Positions 1-9,268 of a DNA stretch of 64,000 bases are shown here, piece after piece. How positions within the stretch are numbered: position 1 is the stretch's first letter; the number at the start of each line of letters is the position of its first letter. A model generated the notes under the pieces. That model did not search any database and was not told where the DNA came from. It saw nothing but the letters and a program-made list of their open reading frames with translations. The translations under genes and the position numbers were made by a program. Source of the stretch: Azospirillum sp. TSH58 (lineage in GTDB: Bacteria > Pseudomonadota > Alphaproteobacteria > Azospirillales > Azospirillaceae); the NCBI RefSeq assembly GCF_003119115.1, contig NZ_CP022367.1:248001-312000 (forward strand). Reading direction: 5' to 3'.

Positions 1-717
1 GAGGTTGGTACGGACCTCCTCCACGAGCAGCCCGGCGCTGACAGGCTGCTCCGGCACGTAGCCGGCGAGCCCCCCGGCCTCGACCTTCACGCCCCAGACC
101 AGCACGCCAGAGCCGGCGGCACCAGCGTAGGTCGGCCCGCCGGCCCAAGGCAGGATGTAGGTGTCGCCGGAGCTCCCGGTCTTCGTGAAGGTCACCCAGC
201 ACCGCCAGATGCCGCCGCCGTAATCGACGCATCCGCAGGGCAGGCCCGACGACAGGATCACGCTGCCGCTGGACAAGTCGAACGCCGCGTACGGCTCGCC
301 GAATTGCGTGATCGCGATTTGGCTGCGCTCCGCCGCCTTGGCGAAGACCGACACGGTGACGAGCTGGCCCACGGCGTACGAGCCAGTCGCCTGCACGATG
401 GCGTGCAACCCCGTGGTCGCGGTTTCTGCGATCTTACGGAACAGGCCTCCTGCGAGCGCCGGGACGGTGGTCGTGACGATGGTGGCGCCGGTGGTCCCCC
501 AGCCGGACGCGAAGGTTTCGGTGTTGGTCGCCCTGTTCAGTCCGGCGGCGGCGTTGCTGTCCCACGATCCGCCGGGCAGGACCGTCCCGTAAATGCTGCT
601 GATGCGCGGCATGTTGGCCGCCACCGTCTCGATCACGCCCGCGCTGTTGACGCGCGTAGCCGTGCCCGTCCGAGCCACCGACAGGCGGCTCAGCGGGATA
701 TCAACCAAGCCGCCCAT
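1..717 (-). CDS. Phage tail fibre / head-spike-like protein, N-terminal part (runs off the window)
   Basis: The minus-strand frame is open from an ATG at 717 to base 1, giving 239 residues with no stop, so the C-terminus is outside the window. It starts MGGLVDIPLSRLSVARTGTA and carries a jelly-roll-like region rich in Thr, Gly and aromatic residues, followed by a segment ending in LLVEEVRTNL. This last motif is common in phage fibre or spike proteins just before a carbohydrate-binding-like module. It is the last visible gene of the tail operon, 28 bases after the tip protein, which is where receptor-binding proteins usually sit. The family assignment is by pattern only. A role in host adsorption is inferred. 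Confidence 0.55.
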   Translation of the reverse strand, partial: MGGLVDIPLSRLSVARTGTATRVNSAGVIETVAANMPRISSIYGTVLPGGSWDSNAAAGLNRATNTETFASGWGTTGATIVTTTVPALAGGLFRKIAETATTGLHAIVQATGSYAVGQLVTVSVFAKAAERSQIAITQFGEPYAAFDLSSGSVILSSGLPCGCVDYGGGIWRCWVTFTKTGSSGDTYILPWAGGPTYAGAAGSGVLVWGVKVEAGGLAGYVPEQPVSAGLLVEEVRTNL

Positions 718-745
718 GCGGCACCTCCGATTCGTTTGGCCTCGA

Positions 746-2443
746 TTAGCCGAAGCAGAGAAGATCGACGCGGCGCCCCTGCGCACGCTGCCCGACGACG
801 CGCAGAGCCCGGCCGCCGGCCAGTCCCCAGCGCGGCCACGTGACGCTGATTGTGTCGCCGAGACGCGGCAGGTAGCCGGCCATGCCGACCGGGACCCGGT
901 AGTAGCGGCGACCGGCGGCGTAGAGCGTCAGCAGGTTGTTGCAGAGGGTGGCGGCGTCGGTCTCGTTGTCGAAGAGCGTCTCGACGGTGAGCGGCTGGGC
1001 GAGCTGGTTGCGCGCCTGCCGCTCCACCAGCCCGACCGCCGTGCGCCGGGACTGGTCGGCCAGTTCTTGGCGTCGCTGCTCCGTGGCGATGGTAGGCACC
1101 GGGGCGATGTCCGTCCCCGACAGCGGCGTCCAGTTCCGCCGGTACCCCGCCTCCACCCGCCAGACACAGGGGCCGATGGCGCCGGGAAGCGCCATGGGCT
1201 CCGGCTCGGCGAGGATCTGCTCCTCACCGAAGGACAGCCCGCCGCCGACCGGCGCGGCCAGCCGGCCGACCGACAGCAGACCGTCCCCGGCATCGCCCCA
1301 CCACGCGGCGGCGGCCACCGCCACCTCCGTCGCGGCGGCGCTGATGTCCTTCTGCGCGGCGACGTGGTAGCCGATCACGCCCGGCAGGTAGCCCGCCATG
1401 CTGGCGAAGCTGGACAGCGCCAGGGCCGAGGTCGGGACGCCCCGCTCCAGAAGCCGCCGGATCACGCCCGCGGTGTCGGAGACGTAACCGCCGACCGCAT
1501 CGCCACGGACGTCGGCGGTGGGCGTGCCGTCCGGCCCGGTCCCGAGCCTCCAGCCGGACCCGTCCGAGCCGAGCCACTTCGCATACTGCCCTGATGCTAC
1601 AGACGCGGCGGCCAGGGCGGCGTAGCTGCTGTAGGTGGTGCCGTTCCAGGTCACCGGGGCGCCCTTGATGTAGACGGCATCCACGGCCTGCATCAGCCGG
1701 TCGTGGCACCGGTAGATCAGCCGCGCGGCGTCGACCAGATCGCCGGACACGCCACGGCACAGGCCATAGGTCTGCCGGATCGGTTTGCCGGCCAGCTCGG
1801 CGCCACCATCCGCACCGCCGGTCCCGCCGTAGAGGGTCAGCAGCGGGACGTCGAGCAGGTACCCGGCATCCCGCATCCGAACATGCAGGCTCCCGTCTGC
1901 CCACCAGTCCAGGCCCTGACCCTGAAACACGGTGGCCGCCTCGCTGTAGCGGCTGGACCGCTTCGGCAGAACGGCGACTCTGACCGGTGTCGCATCGATG
2001 GCGTAGGCGTCCGGGTAACTGTCGTAGATTCCATCAGCGTTGACCGCCACCAGCTCGCCGATGGACACCGCCGCCCGGCCCGACCCCGGCACGATGGGGA
2101 TGGACCGGTCGAACTGCGGCGGCTCCACCCGGCCTTCAAAGTGGATGTTGGCCCGCCCGTCGTCCGGCCGGCTGGTCCAGTCCCGATCCGACCAGTCCAG
2201 CCGGATCGACGGTGGCGCCGGCTGCGCATAGGGCAGCGTGCCCCACGGATACGTGCCCCAGGTGAGCGACTTGCTCTCCACCGTCGCCGTGGCCCCGGTA
2301 GCGGGCTGCATCTCGACCAAGAACACGGCATCGCACACGCTGTCCTGCGTCGCCGCGGTGAAGGCCGCCGGGGACGGCAGGGCGGCAAAGCCCCGCACGC
2401 CCCATGGCACCGCACCCCATGCAGAGGTTCCCCAGGTCATCAT
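746..2443 (-). CDS. Phage tail tip / hub-like protein
   Basis: This 565-residue protein starts with tandem ATGs at 2443; the start overlaps the tape-measure stop codon (ATGA), which fixes the start and rejects longer frames running into the tape-measure gene. The N-terminus has repeated Trp-Gly-Thr motifs (WGTSAWGAVPWG, WGTYPWGTLPYA). The C-terminus has a beta-rich segment with LPRLGDTISVTWPRWGL, which resembles the end domain of tail hub proteins that clamp the tail tube opening. It lies between the tape measure and the fibre, as expected for a siphovirus tip component. I recognise no enzymatic motif. The structural role is inferred from position and general resemblance. Confidence 0.6.
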   Translation of the reverse strand: MMTWGTSAWGAVPWGVRGFAALPSPAAFTAATQDSVCDAVFLVEMQPATGATATVESKSLTWGTYPWGTLPYAQPAPPSIRLDWSDRDWTSRPDDGRANIHFEGRVEPPQFDRSIPIVPGSGRAAVSIGELVAVNADGIYDSYPDAYAIDATPVRVAVLPKRSSRYSEAATVFQGQGLDWWADGSLHVRMRDAGYLLDVPLLTLYGGTGGADGGAELAGKPIRQTYGLCRGVSGDLVDAARLIYRCHDRLMQAVDAVYIKGAPVTWNGTTYSSYAALAAASVASGQYAKWLGSDGSGWRLGTGPDGTPTADVRGDAVGGYVSDTAGVIRRLLERGVPTSALALSSFASMAGYLPGVIGYHVAAQKDISAAATEVAVAAAAWWGDAGDGLLSVGRLAAPVGGGLSFGEEQILAEPEPMALPGAIGPCVWRVEAGYRRNWTPLSGTDIAPVPTIATEQRRQELADQSRRTAVGLVERQARNQLAQPLTVETLFDNETDAATLCNNLLTLYAAGRRYYRVPVGMAGYLPRLGDTISVTWPRWGLAGGRALRVVGQRAQGRRVDLLCFG

Positions 2444-5400
2444 GCAGCCCCTGCCAGCTTGAGGTTGTCGCCCTTGCGCTGTTCGCCCTTCAGGCTGGCC
2501 AGCTCGGCCGTCACTGCGTCCAGCTTGGCGGACAGGACGTTGACCACTTGGCTGAGCGCCCGGACAACATCGCTGTTGTCCTTCACGACGACGGTCCGCT
2601 CTGCCGCCTGCGCCTGCTGGTCGGGCCGCGTGACCGTGACCCGTTCGCCCGGCGTCGCCATGAAGCGGACCAGGGTGCTGTCCACTCCGCCCCAGCCGCC
2701 GACCTCGAAGGAACCGCCCGTCTTGAAGCCGGGCAGGCCCAACTCGTGGCCCAGATTGCGCAGCGTGGAGGTGATCCAGTCCTCCCGCTGGCTGTAGGCC
2801 TCCGTCCCCAGCACCAGCGCGGGCCGGGACGCGGACAGCAGGGCGTCGGCGGCCTTCGTGGCCCCGGCGATGTCCCCGTTCTGCCGCGACGCGGAGATCG
2901 CGGCGTCGAACTGGCGCTGCGCCTCCAGCATCTTTTCCCACGGCGACAGGGACGAGGTGTCCCCGAGCTTCTGGCCGTTGAGCCATGCCGTCAGGCTGTC
3001 GGCATTGGCCTGCACCGCCTTCTGGGCCTCCTTGGCCGCCGTGGTGGTGCCGCGCAGGCTGTCCGCCAGCTTGGCCATTACGGGGTCGAGATCGCGGAAG
3101 TAGGACACGACGTCATCGATCTGGCTGTCGGTCAGCCCGTCGATGATCTGCCGCGCCTGCGCCGCGTAGAGCGCGTTGGGGTCCCGTCCCGCCAGCACCA
3201 TGTCGGTGGCGTGGGCGTTCCAGTAGTCCCGGACACCCTGAAGGTTGTTCCGGTAGCCCAGCCCCTGCGCCTCGTTCAGGCTGGCGTCGTAGGTGGTCCG
3301 GACGCCCTGATAGATGCGCTCCAGCCCCTTTTTCTCGATGGCGTCGATGGTCTTGGCCAACTCGGGGTTGACCTGCTCCAGCACCGATTTCCAGGCCGCC
3401 AGCTGCCCGGTCAGGGTCGCCACCGCGGTTTGGGTCTCCGTGTACTGCCGCGGGGTGGCGATGTCGTCCAGCAGGCTCGTCACCTGCCCGGAGACCAGCG
3501 CCTTGTACTCCGCCGATGCGCCGATTTCACCGGCCTTCTTCATCTCCTCCAGCAGCGGGGAGAGCCCATCAGCGGCAGCCTTGAAGGCCGCCTTCTGGAC
3601 ACCCCCCAGCGACTTGTCCAGCTCGGACAGCGCCGTCGTCGTCGCCTCGATGCGCTTGGCCAGAGACAGGTAGGAGTTGATCTGCTCCAGGTCGGAGGTG
3701 CCTTTCACCACGTCCGCCCCCAGAGCGCGGCCAACCAGCCCGTCAGCCGAGAGGGACCCGACGAGTTGCCGGATCAGCTCCTCGGGCGTGCGGACACCGT
3801 TCCCCTTCACCTTGTCGCCACCGGTAAAGAGGCCATAGGTGCCGTCCGGCGACTTCAGACCGTAGGCGTCCGCCATCGCGTTGAAGGCCGCAGCAATCTG
3901 CGCCGTGGCCTGCCGGACCCCGGTGGCGTCGCCACCATTGTCCGCCGCGGACGGCCCTTCCGCGAAGCGACCACCGCTGATGACGACGTTGCCCTGGGCG
4001 TTGGGGCCGACCGTGGCCTTTTGCGTGCCGATCATTCCCATCACACCACCAACCACGGCGCCGATCGCCAGCCCAACCGGGCCGCCCATGGCGCCAAGAC
4101 CCAGGTAGGCGGCCAGCGACGACGCGCCGGCGCCGAGCGCCGCGCCGGACAGGCCGCCAACGGCCTTGCTGTTGGTGGCGGTGCCGAGCATCCCGCCCAG
4201 CGTGCCGCCGACCGCGCCGGCGCCGGCGGCGCCGAGATAGCCGGACAGCGCCGCGCCGCCCGACGACAGACCGCCACCCGCCGCCGACGCGGCGCTGCCG
4301 CTGGACTCCGCCAGCGTGGCCGCCGCCGCGGCTTTGGCGCCGGCGTCCGCGCCGGCGCCGCCCAGCACCGACGCGGTGAAGTCGGCGCCGGCGCTTGCCG
4401 CCAGGGTGTCGGCGGCCGCCGTGGTGGCTGCCTGCGACACGCCAAGCCCCAACGATTCCCCCGCCCAATTGAGCGCGCCGTTGTAGATCCCGGTCAGGCC
4501 GATCTTGTCAGCCCCCCAGCTCATGGCCTTGGACATGCCCCAATTGGTGGCCATGTCGGTGGCCTGACCGGTCAGCCCGGCGGCCCCGTTCTGGTTGGCG
4601 GCGTTCTGGTTGGCCGGGGACTGGATGCCGAACAGGCCCGGCACGCTCCCCACGATGGACGTGGTGATCGGCAGGACGATGTTCGCCTTGATCGCCTCGA
4701 TGGCGATCCGTTTGAACAAGTCGCGGAAGCTGTCCACGATGGACGCGCGCTTGTCCTTCAGGACGATGCTGTCGTAAAGGGTTTCCGACCAGTCACGGGC
4801 GATGTCCGTGGCGACGGTCCGCATCTCGCGCTGGTAGGCATCAAGTGCGCGGGCGGCCTCTTCATCCGCCTTCGTCTTCTTCTTGCGGGCATCGGTGACG
4901 TCGTAGAGCGCTCCCGCCTCATACTCCACCTGCCGGATATACTCCGCCAACACCTCCGGCGACAGCTTGCCGCGCAGTTGGTGCTCAAGCTCCAACGCCT
5001 TGTTGGCGATGAAGCGCTCACGCTCAGTCAGCTCCAGCCCATCGGCCTCGCCTCGCAGCCGGTCGACGTAGATGTCCGCTGTCCGCATCGCCTGCTGGCG
5101 CTTCCGATCCTCTTGCTCGGCGTGACGGGCGGCCTGCTCACCGGCCCGCGTCGCATCCTCCTGCGCCTTCTTCTGCGCCTCCAGCTTGTCGATGCGGTCC
5201 TGCTGGGCGACGGCGTCGTTGATCGTCTGCTTCGTCGCCTCACTCAACTGGTCGGCGCTGGTCTTGTATTCCTTGGCCAGCATCTGCTGCGTCAGGGTCG
5301 CACGCAGCTTTTCCGCGTTGGACTTGCCGAAGGTGTCCGCCTCCAGCCCCAGCGCCTTCGTCTGCTCGACGATCCCCTGGCGGGCCTTGGTGATTTCCTC

Positions 5401-6339
5401 GTCCAACGTCGTGACGCCCGTCGCCGCCCGCTGGTTCTTCTGAACCATGCGGTCGACCATGCCGTTGTAGTCGCCGGCACTCGCCTTCAGGATCTCCAAC
5501 TCATCGCGCAGGGCCTTCCACCGCCCCTCAAGGCGGTTGGCGGCCGACTGCCGGGCGCTCTGGCTGATACCGGTGCCGGTGTGGAGCCCGTCACCCTCCT
5601 CGTCCGCGGCGGCGGCGCGAGCGGCCAGCATGCGCGCCTCGGCCAGTCGCAGAGCCTCCTTGCGGACCTCGATGATGTTGCGCTTTTCCGCCTCCATCGC
5701 AGCGGCCTGCCCACGCGTGGCCTGCGCAAGCTCGTCCTGCAGCTTGGCCGTGAATTCCAGAGCCTTGCCGTAATCGTTGAATGCGGTGGCCGTGTCATCG
5801 GCCGTCTTACCAAGCCCGAAAATCACCCCCGCTGCGACGGAGGCGATCGCCACGACCGTACCGATCGCGATACCGGCCGGGCCGAAGGCAGAGGCGATCT
5901 GCGGCCCCTGCTGCGCCAGGATGATGAAGGCAGACGTGCCCATCTGGGCCTGCACCGTCACGTCCTGAAGCTGCAGGCCGAGGTTGCCGAGAGCGCCCTT
6001 GAACTGGCCGCTGCTCGCAGTCGCCGCAGTCTGCCCGGCGATCATTCGATCATGCGCCTGCTGAGAGGCGTTCATCAACTCGGTGTAGCGCTGCTGGCTG
6101 ACCGCTCCGGAGGCCAGGGCGGTGTTCAGTGTTGCCTGATCGCGGGCAAGCCGCTGCGTGGCGCGCGACACCGGGTCCAAACGGCCTTCCAGGGCTTCGA
6201 ACTGGCGGCGCAGCTTGTCCGGGCTGTTGTCGTTTCCAACGCTCTTGATGGCGACGCCCAGTTCCTCCAGCTTGCGCTTGGTCTCGTCCAGCCGATCGGC
6301 TTCGACGGCGAGGCGGACACTGACCTTCTTCTCAGCCAT
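2440..6339 (-). CDS. Phage tail length tape measure protein
   Basis: This 1,299-residue protein sets tail length and lies in the tail lumen. The N-terminal part (roughly residues 1-120) and residues about 200-560 are charged and helical with coiled-coil character. A hydrophobic Gly/Ala-rich centre (about 580-780) contains membrane-spanning-like stretches, typical of tape measures. Near residues 510-560 the segment ARDWSETLYDSIV followed by a Lys/Arg-rich helix matches the lambda gpH-type tape-measure C-domain. The chosen start, MAEKKVSVRLAVEAD, begins three bases after the DUF6441 stop; the longer upstream frame only antisenses the neighbour. The gene follows the tail chaperone and precedes the tip, the standard order. 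Confidence 0.9.
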   Translation of the reverse strand: MAEKKVSVRLAVEADRLDETKRKLEELGVAIKSVGNDNSPDKLRRQFEALEGRLDPVSRATQRLARDQATLNTALASGAVSQQRYTELMNASQQAHDRMIAGQTAATASSGQFKGALGNLGLQLQDVTVQAQMGTSAFIILAQQGPQIASAFGPAGIAIGTVVAIASVAAGVIFGLGKTADDTATAFNDYGKALEFTAKLQDELAQATRGQAAAMEAEKRNIIEVRKEALRLAEARMLAARAAAADEEGDGLHTGTGISQSARQSAANRLEGRWKALRDELEILKASAGDYNGMVDRMVQKNQRAATGVTTLDEEITKARQGIVEQTKALGLEADTFGKSNAEKLRATLTQQMLAKEYKTSADQLSEATKQTINDAVAQQDRIDKLEAQKKAQEDATRAGEQAARHAEQEDRKRQQAMRTADIYVDRLRGEADGLELTERERFIANKALELEHQLRGKLSPEVLAEYIRQVEYEAGALYDVTDARKKKTKADEEAARALDAYQREMRTVATDIARDWSETLYDSIVLKDKRASIVDSFRDLFKRIAIEAIKANIVLPITTSIVGSVPGLFGIQSPANQNAANQNGAAGLTGQATDMATNWGMSKAMSWGADKIGLTGIYNGALNWAGESLGLGVSQAATTAAADTLAASAGADFTASVLGGAGADAGAKAAAAATLAESSGSAASAAGGGLSSGGAALSGYLGAAGAGAVGGTLGGMLGTATNSKAVGGLSGAALGAGASSLAAYLGLGAMGGPVGLAIGAVVGGVMGMIGTQKATVGPNAQGNVVISGGRFAEGPSAADNGGDATGVRQATAQIAAAFNAMADAYGLKSPDGTYGLFTGGDKVKGNGVRTPEELIRQLVGSLSADGLVGRALGADVVKGTSDLEQINSYLSLAKRIEATTTALSELDKSLGGVQKAAFKAAADGLSPLLEEMKKAGEIGASAEYKALVSGQVTSLLDDIATPRQYTETQTAVATLTGQLAAWKSVLEQVNPELAKTIDAIEKKGLERIYQGVRTTYDASLNEAQGLGYRNNLQGVRDYWNAHATDMVLAGRDPNALYAAQARQIIDGLTDSQIDDVVSYFRDLDPVMAKLADSLRGTTTAAKEAQKAVQANADSLTAWLNGQKLGDTSSLSPWEKMLEAQRQFDAAISASRQNGDIAGATKAADALLSASRPALVLGTEAYSQREDWITSTLRNLGHELGLPGFKTGGSFEVGGWGGVDSTLVRFMATPGERVTVTRPDQQAQAAERTVVVKDNSDVVRALSQVVNVLSAKLDAVTAELASLKGEQRKGDNLKLAGAA

Positions 6340-6341
6340 GG

Positions 6342-7007
6342 CTACCGTCCGATGATATTGGAGAGGTTGGCGGCGAGTTGGGCTTGCGCCCGCTGGGCGG
6401 CGCCGCTGATGTCGAGGAGCTTCCGCCCGCGGGCCTGCCGCACCAGAAGAAAGAGCGGGATCGAGGTGGCGCGGCCGGCGCCGCCGCGGGCCAGCACGTC
6501 GCCCCGCGCCTTGCCGTCCGCCACCAGCAGGGCGCGGCGGCCACCGTTGATCGGAACGAACTGGAGCTTGCCGAAACGCGCTTCGGCGGCGGAGACGTTG
6601 GACCACTTCGCCGGGACCGGGCCGGGACGGCGGGCGGTCAGGTCGTCTCGCTCCGAACTGCGGTCGAACCCGGCTTTCTTCGCCGCCTCCAGCGGGATCG
6701 CCAGCCACTTCCCACCCTTCGCCCGCACCGTCTCGCCGGCGTCGAAAGCGTCATGAAGGCGGGTGGCCTTCGAGTAGACAAGGCCAGCGGGGCGCAGCGT
6801 CTTCCGTCCGCTCTTCGGATAAAGGTCGAGGCGCCACGCCTTTTCCAGCCCGGTGCCCAGCCCGGCGGCGCGGACCTGGGCGCGCAGGTCCGCCTGCAGC
6901 GCTTCCGCCGCGCCGCGCACGGCCGCGCGGGCGGCGTCGGCGATTTCGCCCAACCGCTCGTTCAGCAGGCCTTTCAGGTCGCCCTGGATGCGGCCGACGA
7001 TCATCAT
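6342..7007 (-). CDS. DUF6441 family phage protein
   Basis: The 221-residue product starts with tandem ATGs at 7007/7004 that overlap the stop of the frameshifted tail chaperone frame (ATGA). Motifs typical of the family as I know it are visible: an N-terminal DLKGLLNERL helix, an Ala-rich helix, GLVYSKATRLHDAFDAG, then KGGKWLAIPLEAAKKAG. The family is found in tail operons of alphaproteobacterial siphophages, and its function is unknown to me. Its place between the tail chaperone and the tape measure suggests a tail assembly or completion role. No signal peptide or catalytic motif is seen. Confidence 0.75.
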   Translation of the reverse strand: MMIVGRIQGDLKGLLNERLGEIADAARAAVRGAAEALQADLRAQVRAAGLGTGLEKAWRLDLYPKSGRKTLRPAGLVYSKATRLHDAFDAGETVRAKGGKWLAIPLEAAKKAGFDRSSERDDLTARRPGPVPAKWSNVSAAEARFGKLQFVPINGGRRALLVADGKARGDVLARGGAGRATSIPLFLLVRQARGRKLLDISGAAQRAQAQLAANLSNIIGR

Positions 7008-7995
7008 GGTTCGCCCTCCACCAGTTCCGCCTCGGCCCGGCTCATGACCTCGAAGGCGTCGAGCATGATCGCGGCCTGATCGCCGTAGCCGCCCGCCTCG
7101 GGCAGATGGCCGGCCACCGGCACGACGCCCGCCGCCATGCCGCCGATGCGCCCCGGCGCCGGCCGGAAGGACCGCCAGAAACGCACCATCTCCCAATCCC
7201 CTTCGCTCAGCAGATACCGGGGGTTCCGCCGGTACCGCTCTCCGAAGAGGTCCCATTCGCTTCCGTCAGGAGCTTCGTCTCCGTCGGGGAAGGCTTCCGG
7301 CCGTCGTGCGACTGCGACGGCGAGACGAAGTTTTTTTCCTGATCCTTCCCAACGCGCATCAGGCCGATGATCTTGGCGCCGACGGATCGCAGCTCCCGCT
7401 CGCCCAGGTGCTGCAAGGTTTCGTCGGTGGTCAGGCCGCCGCGGCGTTCGAACGACGCGTCGGTGCCGTCCGCCGTCTTGACGCCCTCCCACCCCAGCAG
7501 GAAGTGACGGGCCGCGATGATCGGCGACACCGACAGGAAGAACTCGCGATCGCCCTCCAGAGCGGCGTAGCGGCGGCCGAGCGCGCGGGCGATGCGGTCG
7601 ATCTCGCCCAGCCGCTCCACCGCCTCGGGATCGACATCGCCGATGCTGGCCGTCTCCGCTTCGTCCACCACGGCCAGCAACTCGTCCAGGTTGGCAGGCG
7701 CGCAGGCGCGCAGGTCGTCCCTCAGCGCCCGGAACAGTTCGGCGTCGCCCGGATACATGGCCCCGGCGGCACGGACATCGCGGCGCCACGCGGCGCGCTG
7801 GAGATAGCTCGGCACGGCCAGCAGATAGACCGGTTGCGGAGTGGCGTCCGCTTCGCCCTGCGCCTTGGCGATCAGGTCGGCGAAGGCGGCACGCTGTTCG
7901 TCGGTCTCGGCCTGCGCCTGGAGCTTTCCGAGCAGCGCGATCTGGTCGAGGATGGGCGTGAAGCGGATCACGTCCTTGGTGGAAACGGGAAGCAT
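7004..7995 (-). CDS. Tail assembly chaperone, -1 frameshift fusion product (GT-like)
   Basis: This is the predicted 330-residue fusion made when ribosomes slip -1 at the heptamer A AAA AAC at 7336-7330 (minus strand). The first 222 residues are shared with the short product. The last 108, starting LRLAVAVARRPEAFPDG and including EWDLFGERYRRNPRYLLS, come from the -1 frame, which stops at 7004 inside the ATGA overlap with the next gene. The arrangement matches the lambda G/GT tail chaperones: between tail tube and tape measure, with a short and a shift-extended form. The T-like extension would bind tail tube protein while the G part coats the tape measure. The role is inferred from organisation; the sequences are not lambda-like. 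Confidence 0.75.
7207..7995 (-). CDS. Tail assembly chaperone, short unshifted product (G-like)
   Basis: The zero-frame product is 262 residues, starting MLPVSTKDVIRFTPI. The ATG at 7995 is preferred over one twelve bases upstream because GAGG lies six bases before it and nothing comparable precedes the upstream ATG. The protein is acidic and helical. After the slippery codons it continues for about 40 residues of Ser/Thr/Gly-rich, low-complexity sequence (ending GTGGTPGIC), which looks like the throw-away tail of a frameshift gene. It follows the tail tube gene after a 118-base gap holding a strong hairpin. Confidence 0.75.
   Translation of the reverse strand: MLPVSTKDVIRFTPILDQIALLGKLQAQAETDEQRAAFADLIAKAQGEADATPQPVYLLAVPSYLQRAAWRRDVRAAGAMYPGDAELFRALRDDLRACAPANLDELLAVVDEAETASIGDVDPEAVERLGEIDRIARALGRRYAALEGDREFFLSVSPIIAARHFLLGWEGVKTADGTDASFERRGGLTTDETLQHLGERELRSVGAKIIGLMRVGKDQEKNFVSPSQSHDGRKPSPTETKLLTEANGTSSESGTGGTPGIC
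7330..7336 (-). promoter_or_regulatory. Programmed -1 ribosomal frameshift site, A AAA AAC
   Basis: On the minus strand the zero-frame codons read CAG GAA AAA AAC TTC, so the heptamer A AAA AAC is in the exact X XXY YYZ phase needed for tandem -1 slippage. This is one of the canonical slippery heptamers. The -1 frame is open for 108 codons downstream and ends in overlap with the next gene. Confidence 0.8.
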
Positions 7996-8026
7996 CGGAG
8001 ACCTCATGTCGGTTGAGGGGCGGGGT

Positions 8027-8053
8027 GCGGGTGGCGCCGACATCGCCACCCGC
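8027..8053 (-). promoter_or_regulatory. Intercistronic stem-loop between tail tube and tail chaperone genes
   Basis: A perfect 10-base stem (GCGGGTGGCG paired with CGCCACCCGC, seven-base loop) sits in the 118-base gap. There is no T-run, so it is not a classic terminator. It may lower or stabilise expression between the abundant tube protein and the chaperone; that role is inferred. Confidence 0.5.
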
Positions 8054-8113
8054 TGCGCTTTCACGCCCCATCGGCCGGAGCCGATCGGTTTCCCGGTGTC
8101 GGGCCGGGGTGGG

Positions 8114-9265
8114 TCAATACAGGGTGAGGAAGGCACCGGCATCCTGACCGGTGCAGGCGAACTGAAGCCCCTGCGTGGCGAGGCCGTTGCGGTCGCCGGG
8201 CTGGACGTTGGTGTGGGTGCCCGCCGGGACGGTCATACCGATGCGGTTCCCGGCGACGGTGCCGTAGCTGAGGCCGATGGGCTGGGCGTTGCCGGCCCGG
8301 AAGTCGGCGATGGCGTCACGGGTCGCCACCAGCTCCTCCAGGGGGTCGCAGGAGCCGGTCATGTTGCGCGCGGTGATGATCGCCGGATCGTAGCCCTCCG
8401 CCGCGTTCGGGTTGTCCGGGTTGGTCATCTGGTTGCCGAAGTCGATGGACAGCGAGGCCATGGCCGCCTTGGCGCGGTTGACCAGCGCTCGGCCCCCCTT
8501 CCAGATCGGCGGACGGGTGCTGTCGTAGACCAGGGTGGTGGGCACCGCGGCGTCGGTCTGCGACCCGAACATGCCGGTGAAGGTGCAGCGCATCCGCCCC
8601 ACGCCGCCGCTGGTGAACTCCAGCGTGGCGGCGCCGCGGGCGCCGGTCACCTTGAGGAGCTTGCCGTCCCGGTAGAGGTAGAGCGTCACCGACGGGATAC
8701 TGATCGAGGCCGGGGCGTACCGGACGTTCACCGGGATCTGGTACGAGGTGGTGGCAACGATGGCACCGGACATCGTGTCGGCCAGGGCCGCCGTCTTGCC
8801 CGCGGTGTAGTCCGTGATGAAGGACGTGCCGGCCACCGTGTTCGTGAACACGATGGGCATGCCGCGGTACTGCTGCGCCGTGGTGCCGGCGGAGGAGCCC
8901 AGCACCGCCGTCGTGGTGGAGCCGCCCGCCGCGCAGGCCTCGGCGGCGGCCGGGACGGCGGTGGAGGTGATCGTCTCAGCCCAGCCGCAGGCGCGCAGCA
9001 GCTTGCCCCATTCCGGGGCGGTGCCGGGGGCACCCGAGCCCTTGAGCAGCACGTCGAAGGTAACCTGGACCGTCATGCCGCCCGTGATCGGGCCGCGGCT
9101 GTCCAGACTGCCGGTGTGCTCGTTGGTCTGGATGATGTTCGGGTTGTAGCTGTGCTGCAGGTTCTCGACCAGCACGGCATCGGTGCCAGCGACGGGGTTG
9201 GCGTCGGTGCCTTCGGTCGTTTCGATCTTGGCCAGCAGGGCCTGATTGCGGCTGCGAAGCGGCAT
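8114..9265 (-). CDS. Phage tail tube protein (major tail protein)
   Basis: This 383-residue protein starts MPLRSRNQALLAKIETTEGT, the characteristic N-terminus of a family of phage tail tube proteins, and continues with short beta-strand-rich segments (GPITGGMTVQVTFDVLLKG and others) and a C-terminal second tube-like half. It is followed by the tail chaperone and preceded by a short acidic gene, so it occupies the position of lambda gpV. It would polymerise into the lumen-forming tube. The length suggests two tube-fold domains or a tube domain plus an Ig-like decoration; I cannot separate these by eye. Confidence 0.85.
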   Translation of the reverse strand: MPLRSRNQALLAKIETTEGTDANPVAGTDAVLVENLQHSYNPNIIQTNEHTGSLDSRGPITGGMTVQVTFDVLLKGSGAPGTAPEWGKLLRACGWAETITSTAVPAAAEACAAGGSTTTAVLGSSAGTTAQQYRGMPIVFTNTVAGTSFITDYTAGKTAALADTMSGAIVATTSYQIPVNVRYAPASISIPSVTLYLYRDGKLLKVTGARGAATLEFTSGGVGRMRCTFTGMFGSQTDAAVPTTLVYDSTRPPIWKGGRALVNRAKAAMASLSIDFGNQMTNPDNPNAAEGYDPAIITARNMTGSCDPLEELVATRDAIADFRAGNAQPIGLSYGTVAGNRIGMTVPAGTHTNVQPGDRNGLATQGLQFACTGQDAGAFLTLY

Positions 9266-9268
9266 GGG

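Noticed and set aside
2444..2986. Longer N-terminus for the tail tip protein
   Set aside because: It would run through the tape-measure 3' end; the ATGA overlap at 2443 is the natural start.
2404..6756. Plus-strand open frame of about 1,450 codons opposite the tape measure
   Set aside because: It is the antisense of the tape-measure gene in GC-rich DNA, is Arg/Gly/Leu-rich without domain signal, and has no ribosome site.
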